Positions 34,588 to 43,978 of a stretch of DNA of 64,000 nt are shown here, in pieces (the first letter of the stretch is position 1; the number at the start of each line of letters is the position of its first letter). The stretch covers positions 2,639,001 through 2,703,000 of the forward strand of contig NZ_CP136684.1 in NCBI RefSeq assembly GCF_032921865.1. Direction: 5' to 3'. Under the pieces are notes generated by a model, which was given only the letters and a program-made list of their open reading frames with translations, searched no databases and was not told where the DNA came from. This stretch comes from Thalassospira lucentensis (lineage in GTDB: Bacteria > Pseudomonadota > Alphaproteobacteria > Rhodospirillales > Thalassospiraceae). Both the position numbers and the translations under genes were made by a program.

Positions 34588-36068
34588 GACGGGTTCCAGA
34601 CAATGCGAAGTGTTGCGGTGCTTTGGTTTGGCACAAAGATCGTTTTGACCAGGCCGGTCACAGCAAACAGGCCATCATCGGCAATCTGGAGCGGATGATC
34701 GGCGATCAGGTGCAGGTTCAAATCGGGGAAATCAATCCGGTTTCCTGCGGGTTTTTCAAAGGCCAAACCGGAGGGGACCAGCAGGCGGAACAGGTGTAGG
34801 CCCGATGAGTCGTCTGCCCGGACCTGATCATGGATGACAATTTCGTCCTCATGGAATGTGATGCTCCGCCGCCCCCGGAACCCTGCCAGCCTGAAAGCGA
34901 TGTTTACTGTGGTATCGTTGACGGTGCCCGATGTGAATGCCCCGAAAGCCTCGTGACCGGCAAAAGCGGGAAGAGGCTGGGATGCCGGGCTATAAAGGCT
35001 TGGAAAATCTTCTTCGCCACCGGTGGGTGGGACAAAGACATGGCCGTTCGTGATCAGGACCGGTGCGGGGGTGACATCATAAGATGCCTTTCCGCGCAGG
35101 CACATGCGGGCGTTATAATGGCGGGTATCCTTGATCAGAAGGAGATCGGCCTTGGCGGTGGAGTGATTGGTTGGCACAGATTTGGGGATGGTATCCATTG
35201 TCGCGCGCAGCAGCCAGAAAGCAGAAAAGGCCAGATAATCGTAATGCCGGTTATAGCTGTACCAGCCCGGTGTTTGCGGATTATTCGGGCCGGGATCATG
35301 CGGCAAAGGATTGGGGGCAAGAAGTTTCAGCGGCAATGTCTCGGTTAGCAATAGTGTCTGTTCAAGGCGAAACAGGATGGCTTCGGCCTCAACGCGATAG
35401 CCATGTTTGAGGAGGGTATAAAGGGCGGTGACGGTGCCAAAGCTTTGCCCGGCACCGCGCCCGACAAGGTTTGGGATACCTGTTGTTCCGCAAATTCGGG
35501 CGATCAGATCGGTGGCCTTTGCCGCGATTTCGCGTTGGGCTGGAATGGGGCTATCGGTCAGCAAGGCTGCACAGAAGGCGTGATACTGGGCTGAAAAGCA
35601 GCCGGGGCGATCCATGAAAACCGGCGCACGCCAGAAGCGGGTGCGGATGTAAAGCCAGTCGAGTTCGGCGCGCAGTTTATCGTGCCATGAACCGGATTGT
35701 CGGATGCGCATGCCAAGGATGCGCCAGTTTGCGACACGCGGTGATTGGTAGAGGGCGTTTCGCAAGATGGCATTGCGGGTTTCGAAGTTTATGTCCGGGC
35801 ACCTTTCCAGTGCGTATTCGATGAATTCACGGTGATAGAGGTGGTCCTGTTTTTCGTTTTTCAGGGCGTTTATTGCCGAGATGCTTTTCGGATGATGGCG
35901 GGCATCACCCAGATTTTGCCAAAGGGCAAGGGCATAGGCCTTGGCGTAAAAGCTGTGCTGCACGAAGTTGCCGTCCTCTCCTTGATGATCGGCCATTTGA
36001 TCGGCGAGCAGCCGGGCGAGGCGAAGGCAGCGTTCCTGCAGATCGGAGTGGGTTACCGGAAGTGACAT
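34584..36068 (-). CDS. Heparinase II/III-like or alginate-lyase-like protein, putative
   Basis: A 494-residue protein without a signal peptide. The N-terminal two-thirds are helical and toroid-like (GDARHHPKSISAINAL, RGAGQSFGTVTALYTLLKHG, NRHYDYLAFSAFWLLRAT). The C-terminal third predicts beta strands, with ITFHEDEIVIHDQVRADD, which resembles the heparinase II/III C-terminal sandwich. The arrangement matches the lyase-like proteins often placed in exopolysaccharide operons. Catalytic His/Tyr residues cannot be assigned with confidence. The start overlaps the previous gene by 16 bases, and the stop overlaps the GT2 start. Confidence 0.65.
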   Translation of the reverse strand: MSLPVTHSDLQERCLRLARLLADQMADHQGEDGNFVQHSFYAKAYALALWQNLGDARHHPKSISAINALKNEKQDHLYHREFIEYALERCPDINFETRNAILRNALYQSPRVANWRILGMRIRQSGSWHDKLRAELDWLYIRTRFWRAPVFMDRPGCFSAQYHAFCAALLTDSPIPAQREIAAKATDLIARICGTTGIPNLVGRGAGQSFGTVTALYTLLKHGYRVEAEAILFRLEQTLLLTETLPLKLLAPNPLPHDPGPNNPQTPGWYSYNRHYDYLAFSAFWLLRATMDTIPKSVPTNHSTAKADLLLIKDTRHYNARMCLRGKASYDVTPAPVLITNGHVFVPPTGGEEDFPSLYSPASQPLPAFAGHEAFGAFTSGTVNDTTVNIAFRLAGFRGRRSITFHEDEIVIHDQVRADDSSGLHLFRLLVPSGLAFEKPAGNRIDFPDLNLHLIADHPLQIADDGLFAVTGLVKTIFVPNQSTATLRIVWNPS

Positions 36069-36796
36069 GTGACCTCCAGCAACAGGGACTGACCGGATTT
36101 CAGGTTATTGAGCGGCACGGCCTGTATTTCGGGGCAGTGCCGGCCAAGTCGTTCGCGCAATCGCCAGAAGAGGGCCTTGCCGCCCGGACATTTCCAGACC
36201 AGATGCGCAAACCAATGCGGGGCGGACAGGGTGAAAAATCGGTTGGCCCAACGCAGCCAGACGTAATCAACCGGATCAATGGGCAGCAGGCGGGCGTGAA
36301 TGATCCAGTGATCGCCCTGATCGCGCAGGTACATATTAGGCGCAAAGCGGCCTGCCCCGTCGTGACGATCAAGGGTGACGGATAAGACCGTGCCATCGGT
36401 CCCGGTCAGTTGGGCGGTGTGGACGGGGTAAAGGCGGTATCTGTCACTGTTGGTGTGGCGAAATTTGCGACCGGCAATTTCGCCGGTTTGAATGGCGGAT
36501 TTGTCACAGACCAGTCGGATGACGGCATCCTGCAGTAGCCCATCGCGAAGGGCGGTGAGTGTCGCCCGGATGTGCAGCGTGTTCGGATCTGTTTGGCGGG
36601 CGTGGTAATCAAGTGCCCAGTCGCCTTCGGCAAGCTGCCAATAATCGCCATTTTGGTGCGCATTGCGGCACTGATCGGTCAGGGTCAGAAAGGACCGCCG
36701 ATCAGAGCATTCAAAGCCCCATGGTCCGAAGCGGATATCGCCATACTGACCTGTGACAAGGCGGTCATTGATGATTTTGGCCTGCAATTTCTTCAT
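36053..36796 (-). CDS. Hypothetical protein of the polysaccharide operon
   Basis: The Met at 36796 is chosen because its ATG overlaps the flippase stop, giving 247 residues. A longer frame to 36952 would run inside the flippase gene. The sequence starts MKKLQAKIINDRLVTGQYG and is rich in predicted beta strands (FECSDRRSFLTLTDQC, YWQLAEGDWALDYHARQT). Further on comes GDHWIIHARLLPIDPVDYVW. It could be the beta-sandwich partner of the adjacent lyase-like protein, since the two genes overlap by 16 bases. No family is recognised and no membrane or export signal is seen. Confidence 0.7.
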   Translation of the reverse strand: MKKLQAKIINDRLVTGQYGDIRFGPWGFECSDRRSFLTLTDQCRNAHQNGDYWQLAEGDWALDYHARQTDPNTLHIRATLTALRDGLLQDAVIRLVCDKSAIQTGEIAGRKFRHTNSDRYRLYPVHTAQLTGTDGTVLSVTLDRHDGAGRFAPNMYLRDQGDHWIIHARLLPIDPVDYVWLRWANRFFTLSAPHWFAHLVWKCPGGKALFWRLRERLGRHCPEIQAVPLNNLKSGQSLLLEVTCHFR

Positions 36797-37920
36797 GCCG
36801 GTTTGCTGCGCAAAAGGGGATTGCGGTAACAGACCAAGATCAGAATCAGGCAGAAGGTCAGGCGAAGCTGCATGACGATCATGGCGTCGGCTTCTTGGGT
36901 AAAAGCCGGAAGAACCGCGCCAGAGAAGACCAATAGAGCAAGGCAAAGCCATCCGGGGAACAGCCGGTTTTCCGTTTCCTGCGAGATCAGGGTTTGACGC
37001 GAGATCATGGCGAGAAGTACGGGCCAGAAGGCACCTGTGTGCAGCAAGGTAACGAGGTCGGCATTGGTCGTGCCGTAAAATAGCAGGACAAGCGTTTCGG
37101 GGATGAACAGTAGTATCGCAGTCATGGCAAGCGGCGGTGTGACAAGCCAGATATCACGGAGCAACCCGGCCTGTCGTTTGGCAAATAATGCTGCTGAAAT
37201 GCTGGCGATGATGGCCGCTGTGATCAGGAAAATGCGTTGGGCCAACATCAGATTGTCGTGCGCTGCATCGGGCAGGTTTTGACCGAGCAATACGAAATCA
37301 AGATTGGGCAGTGCCCCGGCAAGCAGGGTGAAACCGATCATATTGATCACATGGTTACGGGTGAGTTTGCTGACAGCGGTTTGCTGGGGGGCTTGTTCGC
37401 GCAGCGCAAAGAGGGAGCCTGCGATCAGGCTTGCCAGTGATACTGCGGGGGCGATGGCAAAGAGGGCAAGATTGCTGTCGGTTGCAATGGCAATGATGGC
37501 GATGACAACCCCGGCGATCTGGCCGAAAACCGCAATCAGGGCGATTTTGGAAAGCTGACCTCGTCCGGTGATAATCCAGTCCGGGGCAAGGGCTGCGGTA
37601 AGTGGCATCAGCAGGATCGGCGACAGGGGGATATCGGTGGTGGTGATTACGAACGCGGTTGCCACAAATGCCAAAGCCACACGCAGAGTGCAGATGCCGA
37701 CTATCATCTTGATCTGGCTCGTTTGATAGAGCCTGATCAGAAGCGGGCCGCATCCGGCCTGCGCGATGGTTACGGCAAGCCCGATGGTGGCAAGGGCGGT
37801 GAAATAACCGGCAAGCTGATCTGGCGCAAAATGATGGCCGATCAAAAGCAGAATGACCATGCCACCAAGGCGCGCAACCAGATTGGCGATCAAAAGCCAC
37901 AGGGGATACAGCCTATGCAT
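36793..37920 (-). CDS. Oligosaccharide flippase-like membrane protein (Wzx/MATE fold)
   Basis: From the Met at 37920 the product is 375 residues. An ORF to 38064 would overlap the upstream transferase far too much. About ten to twelve membrane segments are visible, beginning LIANLVARLGGMVILLLIGH and including LRVALAFVATAFVITTTD. Polysaccharide flippases of this fold move lipid-linked repeat units to the periplasm. It sits in the glycosyltransferase operon, as Wzx genes usually do. It is a little short for a full 12- or 14-helix Wzx, so either an unusual member or a shortened one is possible. Confidence 0.8.
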   Translation of the reverse strand: MHRLYPLWLLIANLVARLGGMVILLLIGHHFAPDQLAGYFTALATIGLAVTIAQAGCGPLLIRLYQTSQIKMIVGICTLRVALAFVATAFVITTTDIPLSPILLMPLTAALAPDWIITGRGQLSKIALIAVFGQIAGVVIAIIAIATDSNLALFAIAPAVSLASLIAGSLFALREQAPQQTAVSKLTRNHVINMIGFTLLAGALPNLDFVLLGQNLPDAAHDNLMLAQRIFLITAAIIASISAALFAKRQAGLLRDIWLVTPPLAMTAILLFIPETLVLLFYGTTNADLVTLLHTGAFWPVLLAMISRQTLISQETENRLFPGWLCLALLVFSGAVLPAFTQEADAMIVMQLRLTFCLILILVCYRNPLLRSKPA

Positions 37921-39109
37921 GGCGAACAAGCACCCTGTCATAGGCGGCCTCAACCCGGTTGCCATAGCCTTGCATGATGTCGGCAGATATCTGATGACGG
38001 GCGGCTTTGCCAAGGGATTTGCGTTTGATGGGATTTGCTTGAAGGTCATGGATGGCGTCGGCAAGCGCCTCGCTATTGCGTGGCGAGATCAGGATGCCGG
38101 TTTGGTCATGTTTGATCGGGCTTCCGGCATCCGGGGTTGCGATCACGGCACATCCGGCGGCCATGGCTTCGAGCACGGCAAGGCTGCTGCCTTCCGACAG
38201 GCTGGGGAACACAAAGATATCAGCGGCGGCCAAATGACGGGGTAGCTCTGTTTGCGGGAGTGGACCGTGCCAGACGCAGCCCTGTGGCAGTTTGGCAGGA
38301 TAGGCAAGGGCACAAGGCTGGGCTGGGCCGATCAGGTCCAGCGTGATGGTCGGACCAAGTCGGGTGCGCAGGGTTCGAAAGGCTTCGATCAATATCCGGA
38401 TGCCCTTGGCAATCGAGATATTGCCGACATAAAGCAGGTGGATGAAGCTGCGCCTTTGCATTGGGCGTTTGCAGTTTAAAAGCTGTGTGCACAGACCGGA
38501 GGAAAAGGGCACCAGATGAATGCGGGCGGGATTGATGCCGCATTCCTCAAGCCCAGCAGCGACCGCATCGGAGGGCGCAAAGACCCCATCGGCAAAGCGG
38601 GCTTCGGCGATCCGGCGGTGGGCAAGGAAGTTCGATATCTCGCGATAACGCAAACCGTGATGGCGATATTCATCAGCAAGCTGGCGTTGGCGGACAGGGG
38701 CAAGCTGGCCGGTGACATCGGAAATGATTGCCATGCCATGGGTGCGGGCGGCGCGCATGGCAGGCAGGCTGTAATTCCCCTGTCCATGCAGGATGCGGGC
38801 ATCAGGCATATGGATACGCGCCAGCAACGACAGCGGCAGATCGGAATAAAGGTTGCGCGCGGGCAGCCCCAGTTTTTTGGCGGCCTTGCCCAGCAGATCG
38901 GGCAGAAGATGGCGACCGGGAATAGAGGCAAGTATCGGGTCGACATACCGTGTCGGAGGCGTGATCAGGCCATTGCCGTCGTGGCGCCAGAAACTGTCCC
39001 AGCGGACCAGCCGGTTATGGTGTGCCAGATGGGTAGCGAGAATGCGGAACTGGTCATTGCGGCCGATCATCCAGACGGGGGCGTCGGTCTTGGGAAGGTG
39101 TTGATGCAT
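37913..39109 (-). CDS. Glycosyltransferase family 4 (GT-B)
   Basis: The Met at 39109 shares a base with the stop of the preceding gene (TGATG), giving 398 residues. An N-terminal extension in the same frame is not needed. The GT-B nucleotide-sugar half contains IHLLYVGNISIAKGIRILIE and ADIFVFPSLSEGSSLAVLEA, then MAAGCAVIATPDAGSPI, with the E-x7-E motif. It overlaps the flippase gene by eight bases. It is the second gene of the leftward operon. Confidence 0.92.
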   Translation of the reverse strand: MHQHLPKTDAPVWMIGRNDQFRILATHLAHHNRLVRWDSFWRHDGNGLITPPTRYVDPILASIPGRHLLPDLLGKAAKKLGLPARNLYSDLPLSLLARIHMPDARILHGQGNYSLPAMRAARTHGMAIISDVTGQLAPVRQRQLADEYRHHGLRYREISNFLAHRRIAEARFADGVFAPSDAVAAGLEECGINPARIHLVPFSSGLCTQLLNCKRPMQRRSFIHLLYVGNISIAKGIRILIEAFRTLRTRLGPTITLDLIGPAQPCALAYPAKLPQGCVWHGPLPQTELPRHLAAADIFVFPSLSEGSSLAVLEAMAAGCAVIATPDAGSPIKHDQTGILISPRNSEALADAIHDLQANPIKRKSLGKAARHQISADIMQGYGNRVEAAYDRVLVRHA

Positions 39110-40221
39110 CAGGCGGCCTCCGTCCGTCTCGTCGCCATCAGGCTGGCCTGCCAGAGTGTTTCGGCGTGATGGGCGGGATTGTTGCGGGTGATGCGCGAAT
39201 GCTGCGCGGTTTGCGTTTTCTGCCATGCTGCCTGATCGCGAAGCAGTCTGGTGGCCACATCAATCCACGCGGGCAGGATCTTGCAAGGCAGGATTTCAGG
39301 CGATCCTAGAACATCACGGGCGCAGCCGACCCGATTGCTCGCCAGTGCGACCGAACCACACGCAATCGCCTCGATCACGGTGACGCCATAGGCGTCATTG
39401 AGGCTGGGCAAAAGGCAAAGCTTGGCTTGTTGGTAAAAAGTCGGAAGTTTCGAGGGTGTGACATTTTCCACAAGGTTGGTAACCGCGCTTAACCCCATGC
39501 GGGTCAATCGGCCAGTAATATCATTGTGATGGTTCGCTCCGACGATCAGGATGTTTTTGGCAGTCCCATTGCGATGAAGCTGGCTTGCGATTTCAAGGAA
39601 GGTATCAAAGCCTTTGAGTCGTGTAGGTCGCCCGCACCACAGAAGATCGACTGGACGATGATCAAGGCCCAACCGATGATCGGGGGGCGTGAAGGATGGC
39701 GGGATCGGCGCGATCAAGATGTCGGTGCCGGTCTTGCCGAAACGGGCAAACCAGTCATGGCCGTTTTTCCCTGCTGCGATGCAGATTTTGGCGCGCGCGA
39801 TCATCGTACGCCGGATGCTTTCCCTCAGCGGATTTTGATATGCCGCATCTGACACTGCCCAGCCATCAAACTGCACGATGGTCGGGATATTGTGCCGATC
39901 GGCGTAACGATGCGCCTGCCATTGTGCAGGGCCAAATCCGGCAAGGATCAGGATATTGGGTCGGGCGTGGTCAAGGGCACGCGTTAGTCCGAAATTAATC
40001 GCGATGACGCGGTTTTCACCAAGTGGCACCTTTACGCTGGCCAGGATCGACTGGGGAAAATCACCGGTCAGGATGGGCCATCCACGTTGCGGTTCGTGAT
40101 GCTGGGTGCAGATGATACCAAGTTCACCATCCGGATCGCCGGCGCGAGCAAGGCGGGCCAGCATGCCATAAGCACGTTGCCGGTAAGGCGGAACGATATT
40201 CGTTACCAGAATGATCTTCAC
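39109..40221 (-). CDS. Glycosyltransferase family 4 (GT-B)
   Basis: A 370-residue GT-B enzyme, first gene of the leftward operon. It starts MKIILVTNIVPPYRQRAYGM, a pattern usual for family 4 N-domains. The donor-binding half contains VDLLWCGRPTRLKGFDTFLE and LCLLPSLNDAYGVTVIEAI, then ACGSVALASNRVG. The divergent WecB-type gene starts about 140 bases away, so the region 40222-40361 must hold both promoters. Sugar specificity is not readable. Confidence 0.92.
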   Translation of the reverse strand: MKIILVTNIVPPYRQRAYGMLARLARAGDPDGELGIICTQHHEPQRGWPILTGDFPQSILASVKVPLGENRVIAINFGLTRALDHARPNILILAGFGPAQWQAHRYADRHNIPTIVQFDGWAVSDAAYQNPLRESIRRTMIARAKICIAAGKNGHDWFARFGKTGTDILIAPIPPSFTPPDHRLGLDHRPVDLLWCGRPTRLKGFDTFLEIASQLHRNGTAKNILIVGANHHNDITGRLTRMGLSAVTNLVENVTPSKLPTFYQQAKLCLLPSLNDAYGVTVIEAIACGSVALASNRVGCARDVLGSPEILPCKILPAWIDVATRLLRDQAAWQKTQTAQHSRITRNNPAHHAETLWQASLMATRRTEAA

Positions 40222-40361
40222 GCACTATCACCTTATGGTGTTTATCTTGATGACAAAACAATCATAAGTTACTTTCAATTTCAATGCTTTGTCAGATGGT
40301 TGTCGGGGCGGAAACAATTACAGCCATCGTATCGGGAGACATTGGGGAGAGATCGGCGGGG

Positions 40362-41825
40362 ATGAACAGCGACCGACGGGCATTTTTCGGCCTTTCGCTT
40401 GATTCGAGCAGGCAGATAGAAATGGCTGATCATATCTGTGAACGCATCCATCATGAGGTCTGTTTCCGTCACCTGTCGCTAAATGCTGTCAAATTTGCGC
40501 AGGCCTGCCGGAACCGAGATCTTTGGAGGATTCTGACGCAGGCCGACTGCCTGTCTGCAGATGGCATGGGGATTGTTTGGGCAGCACGTTTGCTCGGGAT
40601 TGCGGTACCCGAACGGGTGACGGGTATCGATTTGATGCAAAGCCTTTTGCCACGGTTTGAAGCGGTCGGGCATTCGGTGTTTTTACTTGGCGCACGCGCC
40701 GAAGTTCTGGATCGGCTTCAGAAAAGACTTCGTCTCGATTTTCCTCACCTCATCATCGCTGGTGCCCACCAAGGCTATGAGGCGAATGATGCCAAACTGG
40801 CCGAAATGGTGCGCAGAAGCGGGGCGGATACGGTTTTTGTCGCCCTTCCAAGCCCACGCAAAGATTCATTTGTGATCAATTACGGTGCCCAAACCGGATG
40901 CAAGTTTGTAATGGGTGTTGGTGGGGCGTTTGATGTGCTTTCTGGTGATATCAAACGGGCACCGAAAATCTGGCAACGATACGGGTTGGAATTCGCATGG
41001 CGGATGGTCTGTGCGCCGAGAGTTATGGTGCCGCGCTATGTTTGTGGTCTTGCGTGGTTTGCGAGAATTGTGATTCCTGCTGTTTTGATGCGGTTGAAGT
41101 GGCGGGTTCTCTTTGCCTGTGTATTCGCAGGTGGGGTGTTTGTTCTTGCGTCCCAAGCTGTTGCGCAATCTATTGAACCGCTCGCCGTACCATCAAGTCG
41201 CATTGACCACAAAATTCCGGAGCTAGCTGCAGAATTGGCAGACTTCCTGGTTTTCAGGACTGCCGGGGTAACTGGTGAAATTGCGTTGGCCGACATCACT
41301 CAGGAACTGATCGTTTGGTTGTTTAACGCCCTGAGAGATCAAAATGTAGGCGACGCTGGGACACCTGAAGAATGGTTTGGAAATCTCTCCGCAACAGATC
41401 TGGTTTCTGTCCTGTCGCTGCTTGAAAACGTTCTTTTCGTCGTGAAAGCGGGAATATCGGTGAGTGGTGTCGGGTTTCTGATCGAAGCCGTTTTAATAAA
41501 GTTTGTGTTTCATCTGGTTTCTGCGGACTTCAGTGCTGGGGGAGGTCGTGTGATCGAAGAGTTAAAGCGGCAATCGCCCAATATTTATTCAAGTATGGTC
41601 CAAATAAGTTTTGTGGAACAAACCTATCAGCGTTCCAAGCTTCAGGAGCGTGGAGAAGATAAAGGAGAGACCGCTGACGCCGACCACCTTTTTCTCGAAT
41701 TAAAGTATTCAAAATATTACAGCAACCAGTTGCCGATCGAAAGCCAGCAGACCCCTGTATTTTATGACAATGAGTTGACCGGGGACGGGCTATACGAAAT
41801 CCCGCAGTCAGTGAGCCCGCGATGA
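40362..41825 (+). CDS. WecB/TagA/CpsF glycosyltransferase fused to an exported-type domain
   Basis: From the Met at 40362 the product is 487 residues, about twice the family's usual length. Residues about 8-245 form a GT26 domain: LSADGMGIVWAARLLG, VTGIDLMQSLLPRF, SVFLLGA and GVGGAFDVLSGDIKRAPKIW, then GLEFAWRM. Around residue 243 a second N-terminus-like piece begins, MRLKWRVLFACVFAGGVFVL, followed by ASQAVAQS, which looks like a signal peptide. About 220 residues of unknown fold follow, predicted to be periplasmic. It overlaps the next gene (ATGA). Start alternatives at 40284 lack a ribosome site. Confidence 0.85.
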   Translation: MNSDRRAFFGLSLDSSRQIEMADHICERIHHEVCFRHLSLNAVKFAQACRNRDLWRILTQADCLSADGMGIVWAARLLGIAVPERVTGIDLMQSLLPRFEAVGHSVFLLGARAEVLDRLQKRLRLDFPHLIIAGAHQGYEANDAKLAEMVRRSGADTVFVALPSPRKDSFVINYGAQTGCKFVMGVGGAFDVLSGDIKRAPKIWQRYGLEFAWRMVCAPRVMVPRYVCGLAWFARIVIPAVLMRLKWRVLFACVFAGGVFVLASQAVAQSIEPLAVPSSRIDHKIPELAAELADFLVFRTAGVTGEIALADITQELIVWLFNALRDQNVGDAGTPEEWFGNLSATDLVSVLSLLENVLFVVKAGISVSGVGFLIEAVLIKFVFHLVSADFSAGGGRVIEELKRQSPNIYSSMVQISFVEQTYQRSKLQERGEDKGETADADHLFLELKYSKYYSNQLPIESQQTPVFYDNELTGDGLYEIPQSVSPR

Positions 41826-43975
41826 GAGATGAACGAGAGTCAGTATCCCGTATCGCATCGAAGCGTTATCTGGAAATGACCATTTCCGATCTTGTGGGGA
41901 TTTTGTACCAGCGTTGCGGTGTTTTTGCGGTTTCATTCGTCGCCTTGTTGATGATGGCATCCGTTGCGATTTCATTTTTTTCGCCCGTATACAAATCGTT
42001 TGCGTCGGTCGGATTTGTTCGGGAAGAACCGGCAACAACACAAACAGATTTCCCAAAAGCGGTTTGGCCAAACGCAGCCGAATTCGTTGAAACCCGAATG
42101 GAGATGATTGTTGGCAACGAAACGTTGTCGACGGTTATGTCGATTTTGCGCGGACAAGGTATCATTTTTTCGCAGGAAGCAAACGTGCAAGGAAACTTCC
42201 TGCGCAGAATATTCGGCAATGATCAGGGTTTTATCGCACCAGATGCCAAAGTTTCTGACGAGATTGATAAAGATGTCGAAGCTTTGAGAAGACGGATCGA
42301 TGTAGAGAGGATAGGAAATTCGACCGTCATTCAAATCGGAGTTACGGATGATGATCCTGAACGAGCCTACCAGATCGTGTCGGCGGTGGCGGAGAGCTTT
42401 GTTTGGTTGCGAAATAATGAAATTCGCCGGGGCATGGACAACCAGTTAACTGTGATTCAAAGGCAATTGGATGAAGCTAGAGAGAGGTTGGAAACTGTTG
42501 AGCAGCGTCATGCCGACTGGGAAAAGTCTTCCGGTAACATTGCTGATAGAGAAAGAGAACTGATCCTTGAGCGGATTTATGATCTCAATGCCGAACTTGA
42601 CACTGCCTTTCAGGAAAAAGAAGCGGCAAGGATGCTTTTCGAAAAGCGTCAGGCTATAAAATCCAGTGAGGAATTGCTGGCTCTTCCCGATATTGCCAAG
42701 GACGATCAGGTTCGTGATCTTCAGATGAAATACGAGGTTTTGCAGCAGAACTACGCCGAATTGGAACAGAGATATCAACCTGCTCACCCTTCGATGGTTC
42801 GTATCACCGGGGAAATCTGGAGTGTTCAGCAAACCCTTGCAAAGGCACTAGAACGTTCAGCGCGTCAGATTGACTTCGGTAATGCCAATGCTCAGGCTCG
42901 CTATGAACTTGTTCTGAAACAGCTTGTGCGATGGAAGAAAGAACTCGTTAAAAAACACGAGGCTTTGGCCGGACAGGGAGTGCTTGAAAGAGATGTCGAG
43001 GAAGCAAAGCGGACCGTCGAGCTTTTAGGGGCTCGCGAACAGGAAATTCTATCATCAATCGCCGAGCTGAAGCCCGATACGCTTCTGCTGCAGCTTCCTT
43101 CAGTGCCGCTTTATCCCGAGTTCCCCGGGAAGAACGATCTTTGGATCGCGGGTGTTCTTGCTGCTTTGCTTGTTTCCGTCTTGATCGTGATTTTGCGTGA
43201 TTATTTTGATCAGGCAATAAGGAGTGATGAAGATCTGAAACGTGTTTTTCTTTTGCCGGTGTTAGGGAGAGTGCCGTTAAGTCGCGATAATTCGCAATAT
43301 CTCGAAATCGGCGAAACGACAGAAGAAGCGTTGGGGCATCTTATTGTACTGACCGAAATGATGCGAACCGACCCCGATCCTCGACAGCCGGATGCAGGTA
43401 AGGCGCAGGTGATTTGCGTCGGTTCGGCAAGTCCAAATGAGGGTAAAAGCCGTCTTTCAGCTCAACTGGCACTATCATATGCCCGGCGCGGATTTAAGAC
43501 CCTTTTGCTTGACGGTGATTTGCGACGCCCGGGACATCTTTCGTCTATTGTCGGAATTCCCGACTTTTCAGACGTTTTTATCGGCGAAGAGGATATTTCA
43601 GTTCTTGTATCCAAGGTGACCAAGGTTGATCGAAATCTGGATTATCTTGGTGCCAGAGATGGATTGCCTGGTGTGCTGGCAACGCAGTTGATCGAAAGTC
43701 GGTTTGGAGCTTTGACTGCAATCATGCGCTCAAGCTATGACAGGATCGTCATTGATACACCGCCCGTTCTTATGGTGGCAGATTCTGTAACCCTGATGCG
43801 GTTGGCTGACGTACGGTTGATGGTTGTGCGCAACAATTTCAGTCGACGGCCAGATGTTATGAGAGCACTGGATCAGTTCGGAATCGCTGAATGCTCCCCT
43901 GATGGTCTGGTGTTAATGGCCGCTGATACCCCGAAAACGTATGGCTATAGGACTGACACGGTTTGGGGAACATAA
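41822..43975 (+). CDS. Wzc-like chain-length protein with tyrosine autokinase domain
   Basis: This inner-membrane protein should control polymer length and export. The 717-residue product has a membrane segment at about residues 35-58, a long coiled-coil periplasmic part (about 190-400), a second segment near 437-460 and a cytoplasmic BY-kinase. The kinase motifs are the Walker A SPNEGKS (537-543), Walker A' DGDLRR (564-569) and Walker B IDTPP (644-648). The C-terminus carries only two Tyr (TYGYRTD) instead of the usual cluster, so phosphorylation control may be reduced. No outer-membrane Wza gene is beside it. Confidence 0.92.
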   Translation: MRDERESVSRIASKRYLEMTISDLVGILYQRCGVFAVSFVALLMMASVAISFFSPVYKSFASVGFVREEPATTQTDFPKAVWPNAAEFVETRMEMIVGNETLSTVMSILRGQGIIFSQEANVQGNFLRRIFGNDQGFIAPDAKVSDEIDKDVEALRRRIDVERIGNSTVIQIGVTDDDPERAYQIVSAVAESFVWLRNNEIRRGMDNQLTVIQRQLDEARERLETVEQRHADWEKSSGNIADRERELILERIYDLNAELDTAFQEKEAARMLFEKRQAIKSSEELLALPDIAKDDQVRDLQMKYEVLQQNYAELEQRYQPAHPSMVRITGEIWSVQQTLAKALERSARQIDFGNANAQARYELVLKQLVRWKKELVKKHEALAGQGVLERDVEEAKRTVELLGAREQEILSSIAELKPDTLLLQLPSVPLYPEFPGKNDLWIAGVLAALLVSVLIVILRDYFDQAIRSDEDLKRVFLLPVLGRVPLSRDNSQYLEIGETTEEALGHLIVLTEMMRTDPDPRQPDAGKAQVICVGSASPNEGKSRLSAQLALSYARRGFKTLLLDGDLRRPGHLSSIVGIPDFSDVFIGEEDISVLVSKVTKVDRNLDYLGARDGLPGVLATQLIESRFGALTAIMRSSYDRIVIDTPPVLMVADSVTLMRLADVRLMVVRNNFSRRPDVMRALDQFGIAECSPDGLVLMAADTPKTYGYRTDTVWGT

Positions 43976-43978
43976 AGG

